The notes under the pieces were generated by a model that was not told the DNA's origin, made no database searches, and was given only the letters and a program-made list of their open reading frames with translations. Shown here piece by piece: positions 24,916 to 32,847 of a stretch of DNA of 64,000 bases. How positions within the stretch are numbered: position 1 is the first letter of the stretch; every line of letters starts with the position of its first letter. Made by a program: the position numbers and the translations under genes. The DNA comes from JAWLHA01 sp041690535 (GTDB taxonomy: Bacteria > Pseudomonadota > Gammaproteobacteria > Thiohalomonadales > Thiohalomonadaceae), in assembly GCA_041690535.1 (NCBI GenBank), contig JAWLHA010000001.1, positions 163,402 to 227,401 on the forward strand, given 5' to 3'.

Positions 24916-26265
24916 ATGCAGCAACTCGTTTACGTGCTATTCCTGGCCGTTTTCTCGCTCGATGCCCTGAACCGGTATGGAGCGGTCGAGCGCTACGTTA
25001 CCTGGTTGCCCGATGTGATATCCGTCGTCGCACTGATTGCCGTAGTGCTCTATGGTGCCCGGAGTCGAAGCATCACGCTCGGGATCGGCTATCTGGTGGT
25101 TTTCCTGCTCCTGGCTGTGGATATTGTCCTTGGCGCTGTGTTGAATGGGGTATCACCGCAAGCGATGCTGACGGGATTGCGCGCCTATTTCAAATACCTG
25201 CCGTTTTTTCTCCTCCCGGTTGTTTATCTGTTCTCCGAGCGTGATCTCACCCAGCAACTCCGTTTTCTGCTATGGCTCGCCATGCTCCAGATGCCTGTGG
25301 CGGCCTATCAGCGGTTTGTGGAATCCTCGGGCATTGCCTCAGGGGACCTGGTTGGCGGGACGGTGGGGACTTCCGGCCATTTGTCGGTGTTTCTCATCTG
25401 CGCCGCTTCCGTGTGGCTGGCCTTCTACCTGCGCAGCGAGAGGAAACAGTTGGCACTGTTTCTCGCGGTGTTGGCGATCCTCCTGTTCCCCACCACACTC
25501 AACGCGACGAAGGGAACGATTCTTCTTGCGCCCATAGCCCTGATCGTCCCGGCCCTGATTGATCGGAACAGCACCGCCCACATCAGGAGGGTGGCGGCCT
25601 CAGCCGCCGTTGTCCTGGCGTTCGTGGCGGTGTTCATACCCGTGCACGATCACTACGTCTCGCAACGCTGGAACTACGGCCTGGTGGAGTTCTACACCGC
25701 CGAAGGCCGAGTGCAGAACTATCTCATCCGATCGGAATCCGCAGATGCGGAGAAGGCCGGAAAAATTGGGGGGATAGTGGTGGCCGCAAACGAACTGGCT
25801 CCCGATCCGGCCAAGTTCTCCTTTGGCTTGGGGATCGGAAATGTTTCACGTTCGTTCTTCGGCGATGAGTTCTCGGGCGCCTACTATCAGCGCTATGGGG
25901 GGCTCGGGGGCGCCACGGTGGCGAGTCTTGCCTGGGAGCTTGGGTGGATTGGCGTTGCACTGGTGTTTTTGCTGTGTTTCATGATCCTGCGGGATGCTCT
26001 CTATCTAAGGGGCCGTGAAGGCGTCGTAGGCGTTATTGGTCTTGGATGGTGCGGTGTGACGCTCGTGATGATCGCTACAATGTTCTACAAAAATGTCATC
26101 AACAACGACGTGCTTAGCTACCTCTTCTGGTTCTACTCGGGATATATTGCCTCGGCGGCAGCGAGAGCCAGGTGGGCGCCCGGAGAACGCGGGGATGGGG
26201 ACAGCGGAGGAAGGTCGAAGGAGCCACCGTTGGAGAGGCAGGGAGGCGCATCCACCGCCAGTTAG
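24916..26265 (+). CDS. O-antigen polymerase/ligase-like membrane protein (Wzy/WaaL type)
   Basis: 449 residues with about ten to twelve membrane segments, a large polar loop in the second half (about residues 250-310, containing ESADAEKAGKIGG and FSFGLGIGNVSRSFFGDEFSG) and a hydrophobic end. The loop with a glycine-rich GLGIGN motif resembles the Wzy_C/O-antigen ligase signature (G.G.G near the start of the periplasmic loop). In a locus with Wzx, Wzz and an initiating transferase it is the best candidate for the Wzy polymerase that joins repeat units in the periplasm. Start ATG 24916 with AAGGAG at 24901-24906. The C-terminal 25 residues are hydrophilic and low complexity. Confidence 0.8.
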   Translation: MQQLVYVLFLAVFSLDALNRYGAVERYVTWLPDVISVVALIAVVLYGARSRSITLGIGYLVVFLLLAVDIVLGAVLNGVSPQAMLTGLRAYFKYLPFFLLPVVYLFSERDLTQQLRFLLWLAMLQMPVAAYQRFVESSGIASGDLVGGTVGTSGHLSVFLICAASVWLAFYLRSERKQLALFLAVLAILLFPTTLNATKGTILLAPIALIVPALIDRNSTAHIRRVAASAAVVLAFVAVFIPVHDHYVSQRWNYGLVEFYTAEGRVQNYLIRSESADAEKAGKIGGIVVAANELAPDPAKFSFGLGIGNVSRSFFGDEFSGAYYQRYGGLGGATVASLAWELGWIGVALVFLLCFMILRDALYLRGREGVVGVIGLGWCGVTLVMIATMFYKNVINNDVLSYLFWFYSGYIASAAARARWAPGERGDGDSGGRSKEPPLERQGGASTAS

Positions 26266-26345
26266 TGCACAACTGACTCGAGGTCACTGGCGAGTGCGCG
26301 AGGGTCGAACGCCGGGGCGAGTGGTGCCACGGAGGTCTTGAGACA

Positions 26346-27278
26346 ATGGGGCGTGGGAGCTATGAACAGATGAAACATGTCTTCATCGTCGGCTTGCCGC
26401 GTACCGGCACAAAGCTGGCCAAGAATGTGTTGCACAGCTGCCCGTCGGTTTGCTGCAGGATAAGCCAAGAGACCTGGTTCTTTGGCGACCTGTTTCGCCC
26501 CGGTGTGCGCAAGGACCTGCAGGGGTTTGGCGATTTGAGCGATGACACCAATGTGCGTAGGTGGGTCGAATACATGTATTCCGGGGCGCTCAAGCACACC
26601 TACTGGCGGGTTTTGCGGAAACGGGAGTTCGCCGATCGGGAGTGGTTTGAACGGAGGCTCCTTGCCTCCGACCGCAGTGAGCAAGCAGTCTATAACGCGA
26701 TTCTCGAAGCATCGCTCGTGAGCGCGGATGAGGCCTGCCGGGCCAAGGAGCCGATCCTGGGGGATAAGACGCCCGGGCATCTGTACCACGTGCCCACTAT
26801 CATGCAATGGTTCCCTGATGCGAGGGTGGTTCACACCTTTCGCGACCCCCGGGCCATCATGGCATCCGAGTGGAAGCGACTCGTCTCCGAACACGGTGGA
26901 CGTCCCATTGGCCGCTGTGTCAGCCTGATTCGATCGTTGGCAGTGGCCTTCTATGTCTCGGTCACGTGGCTACACGCTGTGCGGCTCCACCGCCGCTACA
27001 GGGACGAGTATCCAGGGCGCTACTATCTCTCGAAATATGAGGACTTGGTGTCGCGGCCAGAGCAGAGCATCCAGCGGCTTTGTGCGTTTGTTGGAATTCA
27101 GTACGCGGAGGAGATGCTGGTGCCTGGCATGGTCGGGTCCAGCTTCGGGGTGCGGAAAGAGTCGGGGTTCGACACCGAGGCCATCCATCGGTGGCGTAAC
27201 CACTTGAAGCCATGGATGCGGCTATGGATCACGGCGGTGACCCGCAGGTATCTCCGTCGCTTCGGGTACGATCCATGA
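26346..27278 (+). CDS. Sulfotransferase family protein
   Basis: 310 residues. The 5'-phosphosulfate loop is HVFIVGLPRTGTKLAKNVL near residue 12 and the 3'-phosphate segment is RVVHTFRDPRAIMASEWKR near residue 160, with conserved Arg, Asp-Pro and Ser. Between them ILGDKTPGHLYHVPTI is the substrate-side segment common in the family. YLSKYEDLVSRPEQSIQRLCAFVG is the conserved C-terminal helix. It falls with the Sulfotransfer_3 type. Start ATG 26346 with GGAGGT at 26331-26336. Expected to sulfate a glycan using PAPS in the cytoplasm. It is clearly distinct in sequence from the tandem pair upstream, so is not a recent copy of them. Confidence 0.86.
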   Translation: MGRGSYEQMKHVFIVGLPRTGTKLAKNVLHSCPSVCCRISQETWFFGDLFRPGVRKDLQGFGDLSDDTNVRRWVEYMYSGALKHTYWRVLRKREFADREWFERRLLASDRSEQAVYNAILEASLVSADEACRAKEPILGDKTPGHLYHVPTIMQWFPDARVVHTFRDPRAIMASEWKRLVSEHGGRPIGRCVSLIRSLAVAFYVSVTWLHAVRLHRRYRDEYPGRYYLSKYEDLVSRPEQSIQRLCAFVGIQYAEEMLVPGMVGSSFGVRKESGFDTEAIHRWRNHLKPWMRLWITAVTRRYLRRFGYDP

Positions 27279-27369
27279 AGGCCGGCGGCAGGAGTGAGCC
27301 GTTCAGTGAGGGAGTCCGACTGTTGCCGCGGCGGGAGTCCATGGGTTGAATTCCCATCAGGGGGTGCCT

Positions 27370-28230
27370 GTGCGATTGCCGAATTTCTTCATCATTGGCG
27401 CGATCAAAGGCGGGACCACGTCGTTGTACGCCTATCTGAAGGAACACCCGCAGATCTACATGAGTCCGCTGAAAGAGCCTCGGTACCTCTGCTTTGACCC
27501 AGAGGACCCGGTACACCGGACGAAGCCGTTCAACTCCTTCCCTGTCCGGACCCTGGAGGGGTACGGTCGCCTGTTCGATGGGGTGCGGCACGAGACGGCA
27601 ATCGGAGAGGCTTCGCCTCAGTACCTGCGCAGTCGCGTCGCACTCAGACGGATGGTGGATCTGTGCCCCAATGCCAAGGTGATCGCCAGCCTTCGGGACC
27701 CCTTGGAGCGGGCCTATTCCGAGTACATCATGCACGTGCGGGCGGGTAATGAAACGCGCCCGGTGCGGGAGTACTTCCTGGACGATGGCCGCCTGGATCT
27801 GAGTTGTTACTACAATGACGTGAAGCGTTATCGGGACAGGTTTGGGCCGCGGTTGAAGGTTGTGCTCCTCGAGGATATCAAACGTGATGCGTTGGGAGTT
27901 GCGCGCGAGTTGTTCAATTTTCTCGAGGTCGAAACATCTTTCGCTCCCAATTTATCCCAAAGTCACAATGTCGGGGGCCTTCCTAGAAGCCGGGCGTTGC
28001 ACAACCTGCTCCACATTCGCAACAAGCGGGTCAGGCTGGGACTTCGGCCTTTTGTGCCCGTGGGGCTAAGGACGTGGCGGATGAAGGTCAAAAATGCGAA
28101 CCTGACGCCGGCACCCGCATTGCCCCAGGAGGTGCGAGAGGAGTTCGGCGGCTATTTTCGCGACGACATACTTCGCCTCTCCGAGCTGATTGGGCGGGAT
28201 TTGCACCACTGGTGTCGCCTGGAGTCGTAA
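27370..28230 (+). CDS. Sulfotransferase, heparan N/O-sulfotransferase-like
   Basis: About 286 residues. NFFIIGAIKGGTTSLYAYL at the extreme N-terminus is the 5'-phosphosulfate loop with the catalytic-type Lys-Gly-Gly-Thr-Thr form found in NDST and HS3ST relatives, followed by KEPRYLCF, another hallmark of that group. VIASLRDPLERAYSEYIMH near residue 115 is the 3'-phosphate segment. The family includes glycosaminoglycan sulfotransferases, so a polysaccharide substrate is reasonable. GTG 27370 (or GTG 27364, or TTG 27346) is the start; CAGGGGG precedes it. It is followed by MITE B copy 3, so this gene and the next sulfotransferase gene are separated only by the element. Confidence 0.85.
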   Translation: MRLPNFFIIGAIKGGTTSLYAYLKEHPQIYMSPLKEPRYLCFDPEDPVHRTKPFNSFPVRTLEGYGRLFDGVRHETAIGEASPQYLRSRVALRRMVDLCPNAKVIASLRDPLERAYSEYIMHVRAGNETRPVREYFLDDGRLDLSCYYNDVKRYRDRFGPRLKVVLLEDIKRDALGVARELFNFLEVETSFAPNLSQSHNVGGLPRSRALHNLLHIRNKRVRLGLRPFVPVGLRTWRMKVKNANLTPAPALPQEVREEFGGYFRDDILRLSELIGRDLHHWCRLES

Positions 28231-28253
28231 TCGAGAGAGCGCAAATCAACCAG

Positions 28254-28473
28254 TGGGTAACCCAGGGTAAACGCATACTTACCCAAGAGAGATGTAAGTC
28301 CTTGAAAGCAGGTCGTCGGCCGCATGGATGGGTGCAAGGACGCACTTATGCCGCGGGAGGTAAGGGATGCCCGAAGCGGCCGCGGCCGTCGAGCGTACAG
28401 GGATGTATTTACAGCGTACCGGCTTTCAAGGACTTACATCTGACGTAAGTGTGCGTTTACCCTGGTGGGTAAC
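28254..28473. mobile_element. MITE family B, copy 3 with 8-bp target duplication
   Basis: Element 28262-28465 (204 bp). Left end CCAGGGTAAACGCATACTT and right end AAGTGTGCGTTTACCCTGG are inverted repeats with one mismatch in 19. TGGGTAAC flanks both sides (28254-28261 and 28466-28473), a perfect 8-bp duplication. Subterminal GATGTAAGTCCTTGAAAGC (about 28290) pairs with GCTTTCAAGGACTTACATC (about 28423). The element lies between two co-directional sulfotransferase genes and ends about 34 bp before the next start, so its RNA hairpin would be in any joint transcript. Confidence 0.9.
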
Positions 28474-28506
28474 CGGTGGAAGTACTTCTGACAAGGAAGG
28501 GTGAGC

Positions 28507-29364
28507 ATGCTCCCAAATTTCTTTCTCATTGGGCCGGGCCGGTCGGGGACGACCTGGATCGCAAAGAGCCTGATGTGCCATCCGGACATCTTTCTCCCGA
28601 GACGCAAGTCGACCCGATTCTTCTCCAGTCGACACGAGCAAGGTCTCGACTGGTACGAATCTCAGTTTTCCGGCTGGCGACGGGAGAAGGCCGTTGGGGA
28701 GGCTTCCGTGGGGTACTTGCGCAGCAGGGATGCGCCATGCCGCATTCGGGATCTTATTCCCGAAGCCAAACTGATCGCGACCCTGCGGCACCCCGTCGAC
28801 CGCGCCTACTCAAGCTACGGACGGTTGGCCGCCCTGGCGCGGAAGGGGGAGCCGAACTACGGCGTCTCCTTCGAGGATAAGCTCAGGCGTACCCCGCGTC
28901 TGATGGAAGAGGGTCTGTACGCCCACCATCTCGAGCGTTGGTTGGCCTGCTTTCATCGCGAGCAACTGCTGATTCTCTTCTTCGAGGACATGAAGGCGAA
29001 CCCGGGCAATTTCCTCCGGACGATCTATGAGTTTCTTGGGGTGGACGCGGATTTTGCCTCACCGCTGATTGATCAAAAGGTGAATGCGACATCAAGCAAG
29101 AGGCCCCGTTCGCGTCTCCTGTACGGGCTCTATAGGACGATGATGCGACTTGACCTATTTCACATGAGCAAGTGGATTGACGAGTTGAACAGGAGCGAGG
29201 TGGAGCCTCTCAGTCGGGAGGCCCGCGAGCGTCTTGTGGCCGAGTACTATTTGCAGGACATCAGGGCGCTCGAGGCGATGACGGGCAGGGATCTCTCTGA
29301 GTGGAAGACGGGTGCCGTGTCCCAAGGCGCTCTGGTGCGGCCCCCTGACGGCGCGGGCGCTTAG
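28507..29364 (+). CDS. Sulfotransferase, heparan N/O-sulfotransferase-like
   Basis: 285 residues. MLPNFFLIGPGRSGTTWIAKSL carries the 5'-phosphosulfate loop (GRSGTTW), RKSTRFF occupies the position of the KEPRYLCF motif of the upstream gene, and LIATLRHPVDRAYSSYGRL near residue 95 is the 3'-phosphate segment. LYAHHLERWLACFHREQLLILFFEDM is the characteristic C-terminal block of HS3ST/NDST-like enzymes. ATG 28507 is preferred because AAGGAAGG ends six bases upstream; a GTG at 28501 is adjacent to it. Related in plan to the 27370 protein but well diverged. Presumed PAPS-dependent glycan sulfation. Confidence 0.85.
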   Translation: MLPNFFLIGPGRSGTTWIAKSLMCHPDIFLPRRKSTRFFSSRHEQGLDWYESQFSGWRREKAVGEASVGYLRSRDAPCRIRDLIPEAKLIATLRHPVDRAYSSYGRLAALARKGEPNYGVSFEDKLRRTPRLMEEGLYAHHLERWLACFHREQLLILFFEDMKANPGNFLRTIYEFLGVDADFASPLIDQKVNATSSKRPRSRLLYGLYRTMMRLDLFHMSKWIDELNRSEVEPLSREARERLVAEYYLQDIRALEAMTGRDLSEWKTGAVSQGALVRPPDGAGA

Positions 29365-29551
29365 CGCGGCCAAGTGCAGTCAGGCGCGCGCCGGCGAAGC
29401 AGCAGCCGGTGATGGCAGCCCAAGGCCCGCCCGGGCGGAAAGCATCTGACATGGGCTGACGGGATGGAAGTGGGCGAGCGCCTGCGCCACTCCCGCGCGC
29501 CGGGTGTGCACGCGCCAGGGGGATGATTTCGGCGCGGCTCGGTCCATCAGG

Positions 29552-29633
29552 TGTTGGCTCGACCGTGGACAGGCGCAGTGCATCCACCACGCCGATTCCG
29601 TGCGGTGGGTGCGCTGCACTACCTACCCTACTA
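29552..29633. repeat. Repeat family C, degraded fragment
   Basis: GTGGACAGGCGCAGTGCATC and, inverted about 45 bp on, GTGGGTGCGCTGCACTACC match the central hairpin arms of family C (GTGGATAAGCGCAGCGCATC), with several mismatches and no outer ends. Confidence 0.55.
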
Positions 29634-29661
29634 AGGTATTTATATCTCGAAGTAAATGGAA

Positions 29662-29811
29662 AATCTCCGGTAACTACTCGCCCCAGCTGATCACGCAATG
29701 CCTTGGAAATTCGTCATCCCCGCGTAGGCGGGGATCCATTTTGAGCCATGCATCTGTTCTCTGGATTCCCGCCTTCGCGGGAATGACGGGGGGGAGTAGT
29801 TACAATCTCCG
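29662..29811. mobile_element. MITE family A, copy 3 with 8-bp target duplication
   Basis: Element 29670-29803 (134 bp), the shortest copy. Ends GTAACTACTC and GAGTAGTTAC are perfect inverted repeats. AATCTCCG flanks both sides exactly (29662-29669 and 29804-29811). The interior palindrome (CGTCATCCCCGCGTAGGCGG with CCGCCTTCGCGGGAATGACG) is a variant of the one in copies 1 and 2, and the right-hand 95-bp segment shared by those two is absent. Its short length with intact ends shows that only the ends are needed for movement. Confidence 0.9.
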
Positions 29812-29897
29812 CTAAATCAACCGTGTGCGGCCGCCGGAAAAGAGCCGTACCCGACTCATATCCAGGCGCCGCCCAGGGGCGACGCCTGTCTCGCGTG

Positions 29898-31607
29898 TCA
29901 CTCGTTGACTTCCATGCTGAGCCCTGCAGGCGTTCCAGGCGGTTGGAGTGCACTCCCATATTCAAACGGGCCGATATCCGGGCTGGTGCCGGTATAGGGG
30001 AGGCTCACCGGGTCCGCCGAATTCCACAAGAGCGGCTGCTCCACCGTAACCTGGTTCCCGGCGTAGTCTACAGCGACAACGCGAACCGGAGCGTTGATGC
30101 CTACCTGGATCATGTCGCCTTGCACCACCCCGAACCCGTTGGTGAAGTATCCTGCGTCATCCACCGCAATGACCGTGCCTGAGCCACCGCTGGTGGTGCG
30201 GGTCAGGTGCTGTCCGGCGTCGATGACAGGACTGGTGCTGGAGGGCTGGAAATCCTCCACTGTGACCGGTGAGTTCGTCACGAACTGTGGCACGTCAACA
30301 ATGTTTGCAGAGAAATTGGAACGGTAATTGTTGCCATACCAGGCGATGCTCTTGGTTCCAATACCCTTGACGTTGGCCGTGACCTCGCCCGACGCGTCTT
30401 TCGCGATGAGGTTTCCAACGAACCGGTTGTTGCGCAAGGGGTTGGACTTCTTGCCCATGTTGACGGACAGCTCACTTCCCGAGGGAGAACGTTTGTTGTA
30501 AACGATATTGTTCTTGAAAATGTTGTCGTCCATCGTGGCGCCGGTTTTTTCGTTCCACATGATGTTCCATGCGGCTCCGCCATTGTTGTAGAAGATGTTG
30601 TGAAAGATACGATTCTTGCTAACGTAGCCGTTGCTGGCACCGCCACCATTGGCAGTGACAATGGCATTGTCGCTGTTGTTGTAGAGGTAGTTGTAGCGGA
30701 CGATATGGCCCTCGCCGATCACCTTCATGGCGGGGGGGGCTGGGTTGTCGGAGGCGGGTTTCGCATTGGTGATCACGTTGCCCTCGAACAGATTGTACCC
30801 ACCCGTGTAGTTCTTCGGCCCTTCCCCCTTCAGGGAGAGGGCGCGGTTCCCCTTGTTGCCCCCGAGATAATCGGACCAGTCATTATCAAAAATATTGTTC
30901 CGGATGACGTTGTATCGGCCGCTCATCTCGAGCAGGTTGTGGCCACCGTGGGTCAGGGTGCAGCCCTGGACCAGATTGTGCTCCGCGGACTCCTTGATCT
31001 GGATGATGTCGCCCGGATCATCCTTCTGGCCGTTATCGTAAGTGCCGACGAAATCGAACCTGCTGTTCAGAATCTTGTTGTGGTGGCTCTTGTTGAGGAT
31101 CTTGATTCCAGCCCAGCCGTGCGCCTTTCTCCAAGTGACGTTCCTGATGACGTTGTAGTTGGAATTCTGGATCATGGCGAAGTTTTCGATATTGCTGCTT
31201 CCCCCGCCGACGCCGGGCCACTTCTTGTATTTGCCCCGGACGATCTCGCCGTCCATGCCTATGCCATCCACGGTGATGTAGTTCCGCCCCACGAGATTGA
31301 GTCCCACCTTCGTTCTGCGAATAACCGGTTTCTCGCCAGGGTAGGCCACGTAGGCGATGCGGGCACTTTCCGAGGTGCCGGAATGGGCGGGCTGGATGCT
31401 CTGGCCGTCGTAGGTTCCGGCTCTCAGGTAAACGGTGTCGCCAGGCTGCAACGTTTTGTTTGCCTGAGAGATGGTCTTCCAAGGCTTTGCCTCGGTCCCA
31501 GGATTGTTGTCATTTCCCGACGGCGCTACGTAGTAATCGGCCGCGAGGCAGCTGCCTGCGGCGAGCGCTAACACTGCCGCGCTCGATAACATCATCGATA
31601 CCTTCAT
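29898..31607 (-). CDS. Secreted right-handed parallel beta-helix protein, possible polysaccharide lyase or epimerase
   Basis: 569 residues with a clear signal peptide (VSMMLSSAAVLALAAGSCLAA). The mature start DYYVAPSGNDNNPGTEAKPW and PGDTVYLRAGTYDGQ are the entry of pectate-lyase-like beta-helices (DUF1565/PL6 type). The body is a long series of short turns rich in Asn (NYNVIRNVTW, RYNVIRNNIF, GYNLFEGNVI, FHNIFYNNGG) forming roughly ten coils, then a beta-sandwich-like C-terminal part. Start ATG at 31607 on the minus strand; the frame is open upstream but the signal peptide begins here. It is the only minus-strand gene in the polysaccharide region and looks lower in GC than its neighbours. 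Expected periplasmic or extracellular action on the polymer; lyase, epimerase and hydrolase are all possible. Confidence 0.82.
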   Translation of the reverse strand: MKVSMMLSSAAVLALAAGSCLAADYYVAPSGNDNNPGTEAKPWKTISQANKTLQPGDTVYLRAGTYDGQSIQPAHSGTSESARIAYVAYPGEKPVIRRTKVGLNLVGRNYITVDGIGMDGEIVRGKYKKWPGVGGGSSNIENFAMIQNSNYNVIRNVTWRKAHGWAGIKILNKSHHNKILNSRFDFVGTYDNGQKDDPGDIIQIKESAEHNLVQGCTLTHGGHNLLEMSGRYNVIRNNIFDNDWSDYLGGNKGNRALSLKGEGPKNYTGGYNLFEGNVITNAKPASDNPAPPAMKVIGEGHIVRYNYLYNNSDNAIVTANGGGASNGYVSKNRIFHNIFYNNGGAAWNIMWNEKTGATMDDNIFKNNIVYNKRSPSGSELSVNMGKKSNPLRNNRFVGNLIAKDASGEVTANVKGIGTKSIAWYGNNYRSNFSANIVDVPQFVTNSPVTVEDFQPSSTSPVIDAGQHLTRTTSGGSGTVIAVDDAGYFTNGFGVVQGDMIQVGINAPVRVVAVDYAGNQVTVEQPLLWNSADPVSLPYTGTSPDIGPFEYGSALQPPGTPAGLSMEVNE

Positions 31608-32025
31608 TAGCGTCTTCCCCAATCGTGGAATTACCTTCTGCAGTAGAGACCATGGTTGCCAGGAAGGGTTCAAGGTCAATTGACCCATGTAATGAGTAGG
31701 TCTCTTCGGCCTGGTGCCACAAAACAAGGGGCAAGGAGTTTCGTCTCAGACGCGCATAATTCCTGAAGGGCGGAAAAGTTGAAAGAGTGCCAGTACCGGT
31801 TCGGAAACGATATGGGCCGGCTTAGGGGTATCAATACCTTGTTCAATGGCTCTATTCTCATTTACAAATCGAAATCCGGCCATCCCTGCGCATTCCACCC
31901 GACCGCGCCTCGCCACGACCTTGGCAGAAAAGAGCCGCCCCCAATCACTTCAGCCGCTATTCTTACCGTGAGCAGGACCAGGAAGTTGGATGCTTTGGAT
32001 CAGCACAATCGGAAGGATGTGGCCG
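31608..32025. other. Divergent intergenic region between beta-helix gene and a sulfotransferase gene
   Basis: 418 bases separating genes read in opposite directions, so both promoters should lie here. It is visibly more AT-rich (for example around 31840-31880) than the rest of the locus. No operator-like palindrome or repeat was identified. Confidence 0.4.
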
Positions 32026-32847
32026 ATGCAAGCAATCGACACAACACGACCGACCGTGCGCGACTGGGCCGGCTTCGATCGGCACATCCGCTACCGTGGT
32101 GTTCCACTGTTCGGCCGGCTGGGGGCGTTTGAGACCCCCATCCTCGTCTCCGGCTGTCAGCGCTCAGGCACGACGATTCTCTCCCATGTGATCAGCGACT
32201 CCCCTGGTGTGAGTGAACTGCCATGCGAGGGAGACAGCGAACTCCACGGCGCATTGGTTCTCTGCGGCCACATCGATTATCGCCCGTTGGGTCGCCACTG
32301 CTTCCAGACCACCTACATCAACAACCGGGTGAGCGAATACCTGGGACACGATCACTATCGTCTGGTGTGGGTGTTGCGAAATCCCTTTTCGGTGGTGTAC
32401 TCCATGCTCCACAACTGGCGGCGGGCCGCGCTCACGAGGCTCTTTTTTGCCTGCGGGCGAGAGGAGCTGTTGCCGGAGGAGCGGCGCAAGGTGGCGACGC
32501 TCGGCTGCTGGACCGTGGGGCGCACCCGTCAGGCGTGTCTGTCGTACAACGCAAAAGTGCACCAACTCCTGTGGCTTTCGCAGCGCCTCGGGCCGGAGCG
32601 GCTATTGGTGGTGGACTACGATGAGCTGGTGCAGGCGCCGGAAGCGATGATGGCCGAAATCAGGGAGTTTCTGGAGATCCCTGGGATCTCGGCCCGGGCG
32701 GGGCAATTGCTGCCAGACTCGGTGGGGCGGTCCCGTTGTCAGAGGCTGCGGGAGGCGCTGGCGGTAGAGACCCTCTGTATTTCCAACTTCAACGCCGCGA
32801 GGCGGTTGTTGAAACGCTTCGGCCCAGCCATCGGGCCGTCCCGGTGA
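32026..32847 (+). CDS. Sulfotransferase family protein
   Basis: 273 residues. PILVSGCQRSGTTILSHVI near residue 38 is the 5'-phosphosulfate loop; RLVWVLRNPFSVVYSMLHNW near residue 115 is the 3'-phosphate segment with Arg and Ser. LLVVDYDELVQAPEAMMAEIREFL is the usual C-terminal helix. ATG 32026 lies about nine bases after GGAAGGA; ATG 32017 is an alternative. The stop codon overlaps the next gene's GTG (GTGA), so it is coupled to the glycosyltransferase, which suggests that the sulfate is added to the sugar that the next enzyme transfers or extends. That link is inference. Confidence 0.84.
   Translation: MQAIDTTRPTVRDWAGFDRHIRYRGVPLFGRLGAFETPILVSGCQRSGTTILSHVISDSPGVSELPCEGDSELHGALVLCGHIDYRPLGRHCFQTTYINNRVSEYLGHDHYRLVWVLRNPFSVVYSMLHNWRRAALTRLFFACGREELLPEERRKVATLGCWTVGRTRQACLSYNAKVHQLLWLSQRLGPERLLVVDYDELVQAPEAMMAEIREFLEIPGISARAGQLLPDSVGRSRCQRLREALAVETLCISNFNAARRLLKRFGPAIGPSR

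Larger units (their letters stand above)
29365..29897. other. Intergenic region with degraded repeat C and MITE A copy 3
   Basis: 533 bases between convergent genes. It contains the family C fragment at 29552-29633, MITE A copy 3 at 29670-29803, and no supportable gene. Because the two flanking genes converge here, a bidirectional terminator would be expected; the MITE palindrome at 29711-29790 could serve as one, but it has no clear U tract. Confidence 0.5.

Noticed and set aside
28254..28473. MITE B copy 3 as a riboswitch or attenuator
   Set aside because: Inverted ends and a perfect 8-bp duplication explain it as an insertion; the same element occurs at unrelated sites.
30600..31571. Plus-strand open frame of 323 codons opposite the beta-helix gene
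   Set aside because: Its Val/Asp-rich repetitive wording mirrors the Asn-rich coils on the other strand; the minus-strand protein has a signal peptide and family motifs.
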